Positions 1-9,749 of a DNA stretch of 64,000 nt are shown one piece after another. Numbering within the stretch: position 1 is the stretch's first letter; each line of letters begins with the position of its first letter. The notes under the pieces are model-generated. The model made no database searches. It saw only the letters and a program-made list of their open reading frames with translations, and had not been told where the DNA came from. The position numbers and the translations under genes are program-made. Source of the DNA: Nitrososphaerota archaeon (GTDB lineage: Archaea; Thermoproteota; Nitrososphaeria; Nitrososphaerales; Nitrosopumilaceae); the NCBI GenBank assembly GCA_028867595.1, contig JAGWGB010000004.1:1-64000 (forward strand), written 5' to 3'.

Positions 1-65
1 CATGTGAAAATCTAAACTGAAAAACTCTCATATCTTAAAACTATTTTCTGTGGGGGTGTCGACAT

Positions 66-281
66 CTATGTATTTTTTATCTCACTTGTTTCTTTTTTAA
101 GAATGGCAATCTGAACGAGTTCTCTGAACATCATGTCTGCTGTAACAAGGCTAGTGTACATCTCACGCACTTGATTGTAATCCATACTTGCCTTGTCTGG
201 CATCTTTCCAAGTGGCAAAAGTATCTCTTCTATGAACTTCCACATCTCTTCAAATGGTGGTCTTGCCTCTTCCTGTATCAT
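66..281 (-). CDS. conserved-looking small hypothetical protein (71 aa)
   Basis: ORF with helical, non-repetitive composition; no recognised family. Confidence 0.5.
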   Translation of the reverse strand: MIQEEARPPFEEMWKFIEEILLPLGKMPDKASMDYNQVREMYTSLVTADMMFRELVQIAILKKETSEIKNT

Positions 282-721
282 TATCTTTTACCCCTCTGGT
301 GTTGAGTCACAAGCAAATTCAGGAACGAACTATTGTCAAGAGACTTGTCTCTCTTCTTTGCTTCTTTGACTACTTTTTTGAAATATTCATAACATTCATT
401 TTTTACAGTAATGCTTTTGTACTCTTTTCGAGGCACAAGTATATTTGTCCGGTACGTTGATAAACCATTTGTAGACGTTTTTTGGAAACATATTAAAAAA
501 TTCTCCTATTTATGGAAATGAAAAACAATCAAGGTGCAAAATCAAATTCGCTAAATCTCGAGCAACCCTATCTACTCATTTTATCTGCACTCATGCTATG
601 ATTGGGTTTTGAATTCTGTGCTATGATGTAATACTCATGAATCTTAGAACTATTTCAACCCACTTTAACCAATTTGGTTCATAGTCTGCAAATGTGAGGC
701 TTTGCATTTTACATCTTGTAT

Positions 722-738
722 AAAACTGTCACAGTTTT
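722..738. repeat. 17-bp inverted repeat AAAACTGT-C-ACAGTTTT in the 5' intergenic region
   Basis: read directly; perfect 8+1+8 symmetry. Confidence 0.6.
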
Positions 739-857
739 TCTAGTGTGGGTTTGGATTGTTACAAATTATGATCACTGAAACGGATGTCGTAAGATCACAT
801 TCCAAACATTCGGTTAAACTTAGATAGTTGTACTTCTGTAGAATTTGCTGCATACCA

Positions 858-2117
858 TTGAAATTCTATCTTGTACTTTTTCTATTGCCATTGTTTTTAT
901 CCTCATCTGCTTTTGCAATGCCATCAGTCAAAGATTCTGATCTAGTTGTACAAAAATATGTTTCAGATATATGTTGTAGTCCCACTACAATGGCATTTGT
1001 AGGAAATGATATTCTAGTTCTTGAAAAATCATCAGGAGAAGTACACATAATCCGAGATGGTGTCTTTCAAGGTACGCCAGTGTTAAAAGAGAATGTTACA
1101 AGCTATGACGATCAAGGAATGCTTGGAATTGATGTGGTAGGCAAGAAAGTTTATCTATATTTTACAGAGTCATCTCATCCTGAGGGGCCGGTAATCTGTA
1201 ACTGCGTTTACAGTTATGACTGGGACGGTCAAAATCTGGTGAATAAGACATTGGTAAAAGCAATGCCTCACTTTGAATATTTTCACATAGGAGGTATAAT
1301 GACCACAGACCTTAACGGTTCCACTTACTTGGTAGTAGGAGATAACGGGAGATTTGAAGACAACAAGGGAGGTGTTCTTGCAAACAATGTAACAGGTGTG
1401 CCAGATGATACTGGCGTTATAGTACGTCTTGTCCCTCCTGGGCCGTATTATGCAATTGGAATACGAAATAGTTTTGGTCTTACTGTGGATCCAGTTACGG
1501 GTAAGCTATGGGAAACAGAGAATGGCCCAGATTACGGTGATGAGGTAAACTTGGTAAATCCCAACTTTAACAGTGGTTGGGGAATTGTAGCGGGTCAGGC
1601 AAACGCCACTCAGTTGGCAGAGATTCCGCGTTACCAAAATTATGTTTATCATGACCCACAATTTACATGGCAAAAGCCTGTTGCACCAACGGCGATATCC
1701 TTCGTTGCTTCAGAAAAGTTTCCAAGCTACAAAGATAGTGTACTTGTAGGAGATTGTAACAATGGAAATTTGTATAAATTTGAATTAAATCAAAACAGAG
1801 ATGGATTTGTGTTCAATTCTCCACAACTACAAGGTAATATTGTTCGTACAGGTGATTCTATGGACGAAATAATGTTTGGCAATGGATTTGGGTGCGTCAC
1901 AGACATAAAAGTAGGTCCAGACGGACTGGTCTATATCGTATCTCTTTCTGATGGTGTTATCTACAGACTAGTGCCTACCAAATATGTTGATCCTCTGCAA
2001 ACTATTGGTAATTTCCAATATTTGATATACATTATACCGTTTGTTGGTGGCGCCTTGGCTATTTTCTATTTTAAGAGATCAAAGAAAAAATTTACAACGC
2101 AAAACAAAACTACATAG
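858..2117 (+). CDS. secreted glucose/sorbosone dehydrogenase-like (PQQ-dependent sugar dehydrogenase family) beta-propeller with C-terminal TM
   Basis: YAIGIRNSFGLTVDPVTGKLWETENGPDYGDEVNLV..GWG signature; TTG start at 858 gives a clean signal peptide MKFYLVLFLLPLFLSSSAFA (ORF track opens at 828). Confidence 0.8.
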   Translation: MKFYLVLFLLPLFLSSSAFAMPSVKDSDLVVQKYVSDICCSPTTMAFVGNDILVLEKSSGEVHIIRDGVFQGTPVLKENVTSYDDQGMLGIDVVGKKVYLYFTESSHPEGPVICNCVYSYDWDGQNLVNKTLVKAMPHFEYFHIGGIMTTDLNGSTYLVVGDNGRFEDNKGGVLANNVTGVPDDTGVIVRLVPPGPYYAIGIRNSFGLTVDPVTGKLWETENGPDYGDEVNLVNPNFNSGWGIVAGQANATQLAEIPRYQNYVYHDPQFTWQKPVAPTAISFVASEKFPSYKDSVLVGDCNNGNLYKFELNQNRDGFVFNSPQLQGNIVRTGDSMDEIMFGNGFGCVTDIKVGPDGLVYIVSLSDGVIYRLVPTKYVDPLQTIGNFQYLIYIIPFVGGALAIFYFKRSKKKFTTQNKTT

Positions 2118-2194
2118 CGCATATCTACAATTAAATCGATAAGCTCCTGGCCTAAATGAAAAGTAATTTTAATGATGCGACTTGATTCAAAGGA

Positions 2195-3661
2195 ATGACT
2201 TGGCAAATTACTTCAGTCAGACCAAGTTATCTTCTTCTCTTCTTGTTGATACTGTCAGGATTTACACATATATGGAATGCAGTAGGATTTCCTGACATTT
2301 TTTTTGATGAAGGCGTATACATGAGACGTGCAATGCATGTAATGGCAGGGCTTGGTCCGCAAGAATCTTACTTTCATGATCATCCGTTCTTTGGGCAGAT
2401 CTTTCTTGCCGCTACACTTGCCTTGACCGGTTTTCCCAACTCGCTTCACCCATCATCCAGTCCAGATTCTATTTCTACACTATATGTTGTGCCACGAATA
2501 ATCATGGGTATTCTTGCTGTCTTTGATACTTTTTTGATTTACAAGATTACAGAAAACAGATATGGTACAAAGGTAGCGTTAATCGCTTCTATGCTTTTTG
2601 CTGTCATGCCCATAACTTGGCTTGTGCGTAGAATCCTTCTCGATTCAATTCTATTGCCATTTCTTCTTATTTCTATCCTGCTTGCTTTGAATTTAAAAAA
2701 TTCCCATCACAAAAACTTGCTAGTTCTATTTTCAGGCATATGTATGGGTCTTGCAATATTCACCAAGATCCCAGTTTTTACAATGATACCGCTTGTTGCA
2801 GGATTGATTTACTTTAATCAAAGAAATACCAAACTTGTAATGCTATGGTTAATTCCAGTGATCGTAATCCCTCTCCTCTGGCCGCTCCAAAGTCTAGATG
2901 TTGGACAACTTAATCTTTGGATTGGCGACGTTCTTGGTCAAGTGCAAAGGCACAGCTATGGTCTACCGTACATATCTGAAGTGTTCTTACAACTTGATCC
3001 TGTTTTATTCATTTTAGGAATAACGGGAATTGCATTTTGTATTCACAAAAAAGATTATTTTATTCTGATGTGGTTCATTCCATTTGTAATCTTTCTTCTT
3101 GCTATAGGGTTTAACCAGTATTTTTATTGGATTCCAGTCCTGCCAGTTTTCTGCATATCGTCATCTATTATAATCGTAAAAGTCTTGGAATTAATCAAGA
3201 AAAAAGACAAAAACAAGGTCTTGCCATATGTATTAGTTTTGGGAATAGGAGTGTTTGGTCTTACAAGTACTATGTTGATAATCACCACAAACATGACGTC
3301 AAGCGAGTTTCAGGCAGCATCGTTTGTCTTGCAACATGTAAAGGATAATGACAACAAAACTACAATCCTTGCAAGTCCCACATATTCGTGGATGTTAAGT
3401 TATGTATTTCACAAACAAAATGTGTTTGCTGATTATTCCTTTATTCAATGGCAACCAGTTACTACTCCAAAAATCATCTTGATTTTCGATCCTCATTATG
3501 ATCTGAATAATGGAGAACAATTTGTGCGATTGTATAATGATTCAAAATCCATTGCTACATTTGATGGTGACGCATTGAAATATGATATACGATATTATCC
3601 TTATACAAGTATTAAACAAAACTACGAGGGAAGCCACATAGAAATTAGGGAAAAGGGATAG
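2195..3661 (+). CDS. ArnT/PMT-like membrane glycosyltransferase (GT39-type)
   Basis: N-terminal DIFFDEGVYMRRAMHVMAG acidic motif, many TM helices, YFHDHPFFGQ. Confidence 0.8.
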   Translation: MTWQITSVRPSYLLLFLLILSGFTHIWNAVGFPDIFFDEGVYMRRAMHVMAGLGPQESYFHDHPFFGQIFLAATLALTGFPNSLHPSSSPDSISTLYVVPRIIMGILAVFDTFLIYKITENRYGTKVALIASMLFAVMPITWLVRRILLDSILLPFLLISILLALNLKNSHHKNLLVLFSGICMGLAIFTKIPVFTMIPLVAGLIYFNQRNTKLVMLWLIPVIVIPLLWPLQSLDVGQLNLWIGDVLGQVQRHSYGLPYISEVFLQLDPVLFILGITGIAFCIHKKDYFILMWFIPFVIFLLAIGFNQYFYWIPVLPVFCISSSIIIVKVLELIKKKDKNKVLPYVLVLGIGVFGLTSTMLIITTNMTSSEFQAASFVLQHVKDNDNKTTILASPTYSWMLSYVFHKQNVFADYSFIQWQPVTTPKIILIFDPHYDLNNGEQFVRLYNDSKSIATFDGDALKYDIRYYPYTSIKQNYEGSHIEIREKG

Positions 3662-3679
3662 TCAAAAATCTGGAAGAAA

Positions 3680-4849
3680 CTAACTCCAGACTTTTTCTTT
3701 GAATGTCCATTTTTTGTTGAGTATGAAATTGCCTATGGATGCTATTGCCACTGATACAAACAGAGAAAGTGCATAACTCATGTGCTCTGTACCTACCAGT
3801 AGGTAGACCATGCCAAGTTGAAATATTGCTCCAATGCTGCTAAATGCTAAAAACGTGATATATTGAACAAGCGTCCTTTTGGCAGTGGTATTCCTATCTT
3901 CAAACGTCCACAACTTGTTTAGGACAAAGTTGGATGTCATTGAAAATACGATTCCAATCATTGTGGCATAAATGTACCATAGATTAGAAAATACTGCGCC
4001 AAAGAGGAATGAGACAAGATAATTCACAAGCAGTCCAGACGCCCCAACCGTATAGAATCGTCCAGCTTTTGACAAAAAGCGTACTGAAGTTCTTCTCTCT
4101 TTTTCAGGTTTTCCATATCTGTATAGCTTCCATACTGATTTGACATAATCTGAGATTACTGTCCTGTCAAGTTTGCTTTTGCCAGATTTTCTGTCAGTAA
4201 AATTATAAGGTATTTCTCTAACCTTTGCACCTCTTGCCTTGACAAGTATCTCTAATAGTATCTTGTATCCTATTGCATCAAAACTGATATTTCGTATTAT
4301 GTGTCGCCTAAATGCAAAAAAGCCCGACATGGGATCTTTGATCTTAATTCCAAGGCTTCGCTGGGCTATTTTTGTTGCTCCTCTGCTAATCAACTTGCGT
4401 TTGAAAGGCCATCCTGTTATAGAACCACCTTCAACATATCTTGATGCTACAACAATATCACAATCTGATCTCTTCATCTCTTCTATCATTTTTGCAATGG
4501 TCTCTGGAGGATGAGAAAAGTCGCTATCCATAACCACAACTGATTCTCCAGTTGATGCTCTAATGCCAGTTAGTATGGCTGAGCTTAGACCTTTCTCGTC
4601 TTTGCGATTTATTATCCTAATCTCACAAGTTCCTGTGGTTCTTGCTCTTCTTGCATATTCTTCTGCTATTTTTCCTGTACCGTCTGGAGAGTTGTCATCA
4701 ACTACAATTATCTCTGCGTTTGCTGCCAGAGGCAGGCAAGATGAAACAATATCTAGTATCTTTGTAATGTTTTGAGATTCATTAAATGTTGGAATTATTA
4801 CTGAAAGAGATCGTGTACGAGTAGAGATCTCAGTTTTTGTTAGAGACAT
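3680..4849 (-). CDS. family 2 glycosyltransferase (dolichyl-phosphate mannosyltransferase-like) fused to GtrA-like membrane domain
   Basis: LSVIIPTFNESQNI, VVDDNSPDGT, VMDSDFSHPPE, DPMSGFFAFRR; two C-terminal GtrA-like repeats ('FxLNKxWTF'). Start set at Met31 of the 3680..4939 ORF, which otherwise leaves 2 bp to the divergent gene. Confidence 0.85.
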   Translation of the reverse strand: MSLTKTEISTRTRSLSVIIPTFNESQNITKILDIVSSCLPLAANAEIIVVDDNSPDGTGKIAEEYARRARTTGTCEIRIINRKDEKGLSSAILTGIRASTGESVVVMDSDFSHPPETIAKMIEEMKRSDCDIVVASRYVEGGSITGWPFKRKLISRGATKIAQRSLGIKIKDPMSGFFAFRRHIIRNISFDAIGYKILLEILVKARGAKVREIPYNFTDRKSGKSKLDRTVISDYVKSVWKLYRYGKPEKERRTSVRFLSKAGRFYTVGASGLLVNYLVSFLFGAVFSNLWYIYATMIGIVFSMTSNFVLNKLWTFEDRNTTAKRTLVQYITFLAFSSIGAIFQLGMVYLLVGTEHMSYALSLFVSVAIASIGNFILNKKWTFKEKVWS

Positions 4850-4941
4850 GGCTTCTGCCCTTTTTCGAGCCGCATGCCTATTAAAATTTTGAGTTTGATT
4901 GCCTACACCAATATATCTATCTAACAACACTTTATTCATCT

Positions 4942-5349
4942 ATGACAGGACTGTTTAGCAAAAAGAAAACACCATGTGCCATCTGTAAAAAGGAAGTCTC
5001 TCATACTCATAAACCCAAAAACAGCTGGAATGTCAATGGCTTACTGTGTGGCAATTGCTATGTGGATCTCATGGAAAAATACTTTGAAAATGATAATGAT
5101 GACAAATGTACACTTTGTGGCGATACTCCAGGATCATTCAACCTGTGGAAACCAAAAAAGGAATGGGAAGTAACGGGATGGCTCTGCAAGCCATGTTTTG
5201 ATCAGAAAGAAAAACAAGATAACGATCTGAAAAATTTTTGTTGTTTATGTGGAGCAAAGATTGGCTTTGTCAGCTATAGTCCAAAAAAAGAATGGAATAT
5301 GAAAGGTAGCTTGTGTAAAAATTGTTGGACTATGAAAACAAAAACATAA
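4942..5349 (+). CDS. triple zinc-ribbon (CxxC) protein
   Basis: three repeats of CxxC...W..KxxLCxxC (CAICKKE..NVNGLLCGNC; CTLCGD..VTGWLCKPC; CCLCGA..MKGSLCKNC). Confidence 0.7.
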   Translation: MTGLFSKKKTPCAICKKEVSHTHKPKNSWNVNGLLCGNCYVDLMEKYFENDNDDKCTLCGDTPGSFNLWKPKKEWEVTGWLCKPCFDQKEKQDNDLKNFCCLCGAKIGFVSYSPKKEWNMKGSLCKNCWTMKTKT

Positions 5350-5449
5350 CATATCATGAATCTGAGCTTTTCTACTTGTAATGTATTATAGAACAATTTG
5401 TGCATATGAAGATAGACAATACGAAACAATGGTCAATGCAGTGTAAGTA

Positions 5450-6418
5450 TTGTCAAATACAGGGCAAGAAACCCATCTAGGTAAGAGTTTACCTACGATA
5501 TACGGTGTCCTGATCTTGATAATGGTTTTTTGTATTCCAGAAAACAACGCATTCGCTGCTTGTCAGTCGTCTGAAAAATGCAATATAGATACACGTGATA
5601 ACTCTACTTTATTATTCAATCAATTCTCAAATTCCACTTTATTATTCAATCAATTCTCAAATTCCACTTTATTATTCAATCAATTCTCAAATTCTACATA
5701 TTTGGAAAAAACCAATTCATCTGTTGCATTGGAACATCTAGGACTCGTAGATGCAATAGCTGAAAATAGTACCAACCAGACACTTGTACCAGCACCTGTC
5801 AAATCATTTCATTTTACTAACAAAATAGACTCTACAGGAAACAGCAAAAAAAATAATGATGACGTATTGAATCTTCAAGGAGATAAATATCTTAATGAAA
5901 ATTCGTCTACTACAAACCTGGATGCCCTAACTGTATCTGCATGGATAAAACCCGATTATAGTCAAGGCTCTTCTGTTTTTACTGTGATAAGTGATGAAAA
6001 TGCGTTTATGCTTGATATCAATAATAACGTCCCACCACCAAAAATGGCCGTTTTTTCTATATTTGATGGCATCAAGTGGACAACAACTCAATCAACTCAT
6101 CCGATACCGGAACAATGGACATTTCTGACTGCTACATTTAATGGAACTGAGATGAGACTCTATGTAAATGGAACCTTAGAGGGTATGTCCACAGTTACCA
6201 AAGTTCCAATTCTTGTAAATGGCAAGCTCACAACTAGCCTAATACAAAATATCACATCTGATGCAAACGTTACAATTGGTGCATATTATGAAAAAGCCCG
6301 GATGTACACAAGGGATCACTTTTCAGGTGAAATTTCTGATGTAAATCTGTATGATGTATCTTTGACACCGAAACAGATTGAGCAAATATACTTCAACACA
6401 AAAACTGGATTTGGTTAG
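5450..6418 (+). CDS. secreted LamG/concanavalin-A-like domain protein with N-terminal decapeptide repeats
   Basis: signal peptide; 'LTVSAWIKPDYSQ..WTFLTATFNGTEMRLYVNG..GEISDVNLYDVSLTPKQIEQIY' LamG signature. Confidence 0.8.
   Translation: MSNTGQETHLGKSLPTIYGVLILIMVFCIPENNAFAACQSSEKCNIDTRDNSTLLFNQFSNSTLLFNQFSNSTLLFNQFSNSTYLEKTNSSVALEHLGLVDAIAENSTNQTLVPAPVKSFHFTNKIDSTGNSKKNNDDVLNLQGDKYLNENSSTTNLDALTVSAWIKPDYSQGSSVFTVISDENAFMLDINNNVPPPKMAVFSIFDGIKWTTTQSTHPIPEQWTFLTATFNGTEMRLYVNGTLEGMSTVTKVPILVNGKLTTSLIQNITSDANVTIGAYYEKARMYTRDHFSGEISDVNLYDVSLTPKQIEQIYFNTKTGFG
5601..5690 (+). repeat. three tandem 30-bp units encoding (NSTLLFNQFS)x3
   Basis: near-identical DNA units (a)tt/ctc-c/tactttattattcaatcaattctcaa x3. 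Confidence 0.95.
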
Positions 6419-6508
6419 TACGTTCAAATTAATTTTAATCATTCAGATTTTTTAAAACATATGAAAATCTGAGTTACCTTATAATCTACTACGTTGTAAA
6501 TCTATGTC

Positions 6509-6925
6509 ATGGCAGATGCAACATTTAGGACTCACATGCTACACGATCTTAGCCATTTTGGGCTAAGGCTAGTCGTAGGAGTTTTCTTTATTGTTCACAG
6601 CCAACTAAAGTTTGGTAGCGGATTTGGACAATTTCTTTCCAGTCTTGGATTGCCTCCAGAGATGGCTGTTTTAGTCGGATTGTTAGAGCTTGTTGGAGGA
6701 GCCCTTCTCATAGTTGGAGTGTTATCAAGGATAGCAAGCAGTATAATCGCAATTGACATGCTTGGCGCTATAATCTATGTAAAAAAACTAAAGGCATTTT
6801 CAGGAAATCAAGGCGTAGAACTTGAACTTTTGGCGCTAATCATATTGCTCACTATACTGGTTCTTGGACCTGGTAGAATATCTGTGTCCCATATTGTAAA
6901 AAAGATTCCGAGATTTTTACAATAA
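6509..6925 (+). CDS. DoxX family membrane protein
   Basis: LRLVVGVFFIVHSQLKF..LLELVGGALLIVGVLSRIAS, four TM helices. Confidence 0.8.
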   Translation: MADATFRTHMLHDLSHFGLRLVVGVFFIVHSQLKFGSGFGQFLSSLGLPPEMAVLVGLLELVGGALLIVGVLSRIASSIIAIDMLGAIIYVKKLKAFSGNQGVELELLALIILLTILVLGPGRISVSHIVKKIPRFLQ

Positions 6926-6984
6926 TTCTTACGACAAACACATAAAATAAAAATTGAAATTGGCATTATCTACACAATCATACT

Positions 6985-8328
6985 GTGAAAAGTTCAATAG
7001 ACGATGCTTTTAACCCTCTTGAATTCTGTGATCTATGCTTTCAAAGGGGCATGCCAAATCTCTGTGAAACCTACAAAAACACCTTCACAAAAATAAGCCC
7101 AATACATTTTTCCCAACAAGCCAAATTGGATAGGTTGCTCAATACTCTTCAAGTGATACCAAGAATGGTAAATAGACGGTGGACTTGCACAATGGATACC
7201 ACACGGAAGGAATTTCTTGATTCGTTATGGGGAATTGGAGTGTCTGTTCACACCCTAGATGACCATCTCAAAGTCTTGACCAGGTTATACAAACCCGAAA
7301 TAAGAAGACTGGCAGAGCCTGAGATTGTAGATCTTCCAAATCAAGATTCGTGGGAAGAGTTTGATCCAAAAACCAGGGCTTGGAGTCAAGTCAATGTAAT
7401 CAATAAAAACAAAAAATTTACTGCAAAAGTCAGACTAGGTAATATCTTAAAATGCTCCGGCATGGAAGGAACAAGTTACTATCGTACTAACAAAAATGAT
7501 GATTCTATTACTCTTATTCCTATGGAAAAACGCGCTGCACGTAATATCATGTGTGCTATCGCAGAGCCAACCATTGTACATTGGAGACCTGATAAGATGG
7601 AAAAATTTGCTTTCATTGATGTGACAGAACTAGACAATATACCTGATGAAATTTTCAGCTTTTTGCAAAGACTAGGTAAAAAAGACAAAAGAGTTGCTAA
7701 TTCACTTGTGTTTGAAAGTGAAGATCTGGATTTGGTAAGAGACACATTGAGTTGTATCAAAATAAATTTGGAAAAATCATCTGAAACTGTAAATATTGAG
7801 TCATTTGCCAAATCTGGCACATCTATAACAATCAACAATATTGCAAGCGAAAGATTGCAGGTCATGCTTGATATTGTAAAAGAAATGGGAGGAATGATTT
7901 CATCGCAAGAAGATCATCTCATAATTTCAGGAAAACGCGGATCTGTTAAAATTATCTTTGTGGATGATGATAAGAGTATGCAAGATGGAAACATGATGCA
8001 AATTTCAATTTCTGCATTAGAAGATTCTCCCAGACTTTCTGAAGTTTTGTCAATGATACGAAAGAAACTAGGACTTTTAGATGTCTCTCTTGACGCGTTG
8101 CTTGCTCAGCGTTGGCCAATATTGAATGACACAGATTTGCAATATGTAGTACAAACTGCGATCTCTTGGTATTCGTCAAATCCAATCTTGGCCGGAAAAA
8201 TAATAAGCGAAAATAACAAGTTAGATAAGATAAAAGCCTGGTACACAAAAATAAAGGAAGGAAAAATTAGGTCCTCTCTTGATACCATAACACTTGGAAA
8301 AATAATTAAAAGATTGGAATCAAATTAA
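6985..8328 (+). CDS. hypothetical protein, 447 aa, N-terminal CDLC
   Basis: long clean ORF; no recognised family. Confidence 0.65.
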   Translation: MKSSIDDAFNPLEFCDLCFQRGMPNLCETYKNTFTKISPIHFSQQAKLDRLLNTLQVIPRMVNRRWTCTMDTTRKEFLDSLWGIGVSVHTLDDHLKVLTRLYKPEIRRLAEPEIVDLPNQDSWEEFDPKTRAWSQVNVINKNKKFTAKVRLGNILKCSGMEGTSYYRTNKNDDSITLIPMEKRAARNIMCAIAEPTIVHWRPDKMEKFAFIDVTELDNIPDEIFSFLQRLGKKDKRVANSLVFESEDLDLVRDTLSCIKINLEKSSETVNIESFAKSGTSITINNIASERLQVMLDIVKEMGGMISSQEDHLIISGKRGSVKIIFVDDDKSMQDGNMMQISISALEDSPRLSEVLSMIRKKLGLLDVSLDALLAQRWPILNDTDLQYVVQTAISWYSSNPILAGKIISENNKLDKIKAWYTKIKEGKIRSSLDTITLGKIIKRLESN

Positions 8329-8397
8329 TCATATGGGAAAAATCATACTGACAAGTCCTACGCATCTCTTATGTATTAAAAACAACAAATACGTACT

Positions 8398-9348
8398 ATG
8401 AAAGGTAATGGACTTGTTATCATTCCTGTAATTTTCGTAGCAATATGTGTCATAACATTTCAGTATGCATATGCGGATGACCAAATTACGATACCGCTAG
8501 GGGCGTCACACCAGAGCACTGGAGTTTTTTATTCTCCATCTCTCATAGACATTAAAGTAGGAAGTACCATAACTTGGAAAAACGATGACACTGTAGCACA
8601 TACTGTATCAACTGGGACTCCAAATCTTGGGACAGATGGAAGAATAGATAGTGGTATAATTAACTCGGGCAAAACTTTCTCTTATACGTTTGATAATGCT
8701 GGAGTATATGGTTACTATTGTCTTATTCATCCTTGGATGACTGGAACAGTTAATGTCGAAACAGACTCGCCACCACAGACGCCGGTCACACTTTCAATCT
8801 ATACTGATAAAACTGATTATCATGTAGGAGATAATATCACAGTATCAGGACAAGCGTCTAGGTTTGTTCCAAATGAGATAGTCACAGTATGGGTAACTGA
8901 CGTTTCTGGAAATGGTGTTGCATCAAATCACGTATCAACTGAAACATCGGATCAGTTCTCTACAACAATAATGCCAACTAACTTGTGGATTCCAGGAAAA
9001 GAGTATGTAGTTAATGCTCAATATGGGGCAAGAGGAACAATTGCCACTACTAACATACAGTACGAATCTGGGAGCTTGGCAATGCCAAGTTGGATCAAAG
9101 ATAGTGCAAGCCAATGGTCAACTGGTCAATTATCAGACAAATCATTTTCTACAGGGATACAATATATGATAAAGCAGGGTATTGTTCAATCTCCGAAACT
9201 CTATTTTGTAACAGATTCCAACTTTCATATCCCTACATGGGTAAAAAACACTGCAACATGGTGGGTTCAAGGAACTGTATCTGATGCTGACTTTGTAAGT
9301 GAAATTCAATATCTTCTCACGTCGGGAATTATCAGGGTTAGTCCATGA
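8398..9348 (+). CDS. secreted cupredoxin (plastocyanin-like) with Ig-like segment and two C-terminal 'WW..G.(i/v)SD..F...IQY(L/M)' modules
   Basis: TITWKNDDTVAHTVSTG...YGYYCLIHPWMTG copper site; IPTWVKNTATWWVQGTVSDADFVSEIQYLLTSGII. Confidence 0.85.
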   Translation: MKGNGLVIIPVIFVAICVITFQYAYADDQITIPLGASHQSTGVFYSPSLIDIKVGSTITWKNDDTVAHTVSTGTPNLGTDGRIDSGIINSGKTFSYTFDNAGVYGYYCLIHPWMTGTVNVETDSPPQTPVTLSIYTDKTDYHVGDNITVSGQASRFVPNEIVTVWVTDVSGNGVASNHVSTETSDQFSTTIMPTNLWIPGKEYVVNAQYGARGTIATTNIQYESGSLAMPSWIKDSASQWSTGQLSDKSFSTGIQYMIKQGIVQSPKLYFVTDSNFHIPTWVKNTATWWVQGTVSDADFVSEIQYLLTSGIIRVSP

Positions 9349-9360
9349 TCTAATATGAAA

Positions 9361-9507
9361 TTAATTTTCCCAATACCATTTTTGTCTGAAACCCTCGTGT
9401 TTTGCAGGATGAGCTGCCTTGAAATGTCGCTCTAACCTTATGGGATCGTCAAATTTCATTCCGCATTCCTTACACTTGAATTCTTTATGTTCGTCTTTCG
9501 TATTGGG
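9361..9507 (-). pseudogene. C2H2 zinc-finger small protein, apparently lacking an in-frame start
   Basis: frame reads (stop)PNTKDEHKEFKCKECGMKFDDPIRLERHFKAAHPAKHEGFRQKWYWEN*; no ATG/GTG/TTG between the upstream TGA and the zinc finger. Confidence 0.5.
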
Positions 9508-9749
9508 TCATACTATACTACGTAATCTAGATTTAATGTATTGTGTAACTGTGTTACTCTAACTCTTTTTCAAAATTTGATTAGAAGAGAAAAAACAATT
9601 TACTTCTGTATAGTGTAAACATTCAGGAGAATCATTTTGTATGAAATTTTAATTTTCTAATATTATTCTACATTATTAGAATTAAGATTTGTTTTAAAAA
9701 ATTATCTTTAATCAACAAATTAAATATATATTAAAATTAGTCTGGCCTA

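Noticed and set aside
254-460. 68-aa plus-strand ORF
   Set aside because: Overlaps the more plausible minus-strand 66..281 gene, low-complexity F/L-rich composition, no promoter fit.
3680-4942. Genuine 2-bp divergent promoter between the glycosyltransferase and zinc-ribbon genes
   Set aside because: Most simply explained by an over-extended start of the glycosyltransferase ORF; Met at 4849 leaves room for an AATTTTAATAG box.
5601-5690. CRISPR-like array
   Set aside because: Only three 30-bp units with no spacers, in frame within a coding sequence.
7479-7865. 128-aa antisense ORF within 6985..8328
   Set aside because: Shadow ORF, Ser/Leu-rich composition, no promoter.
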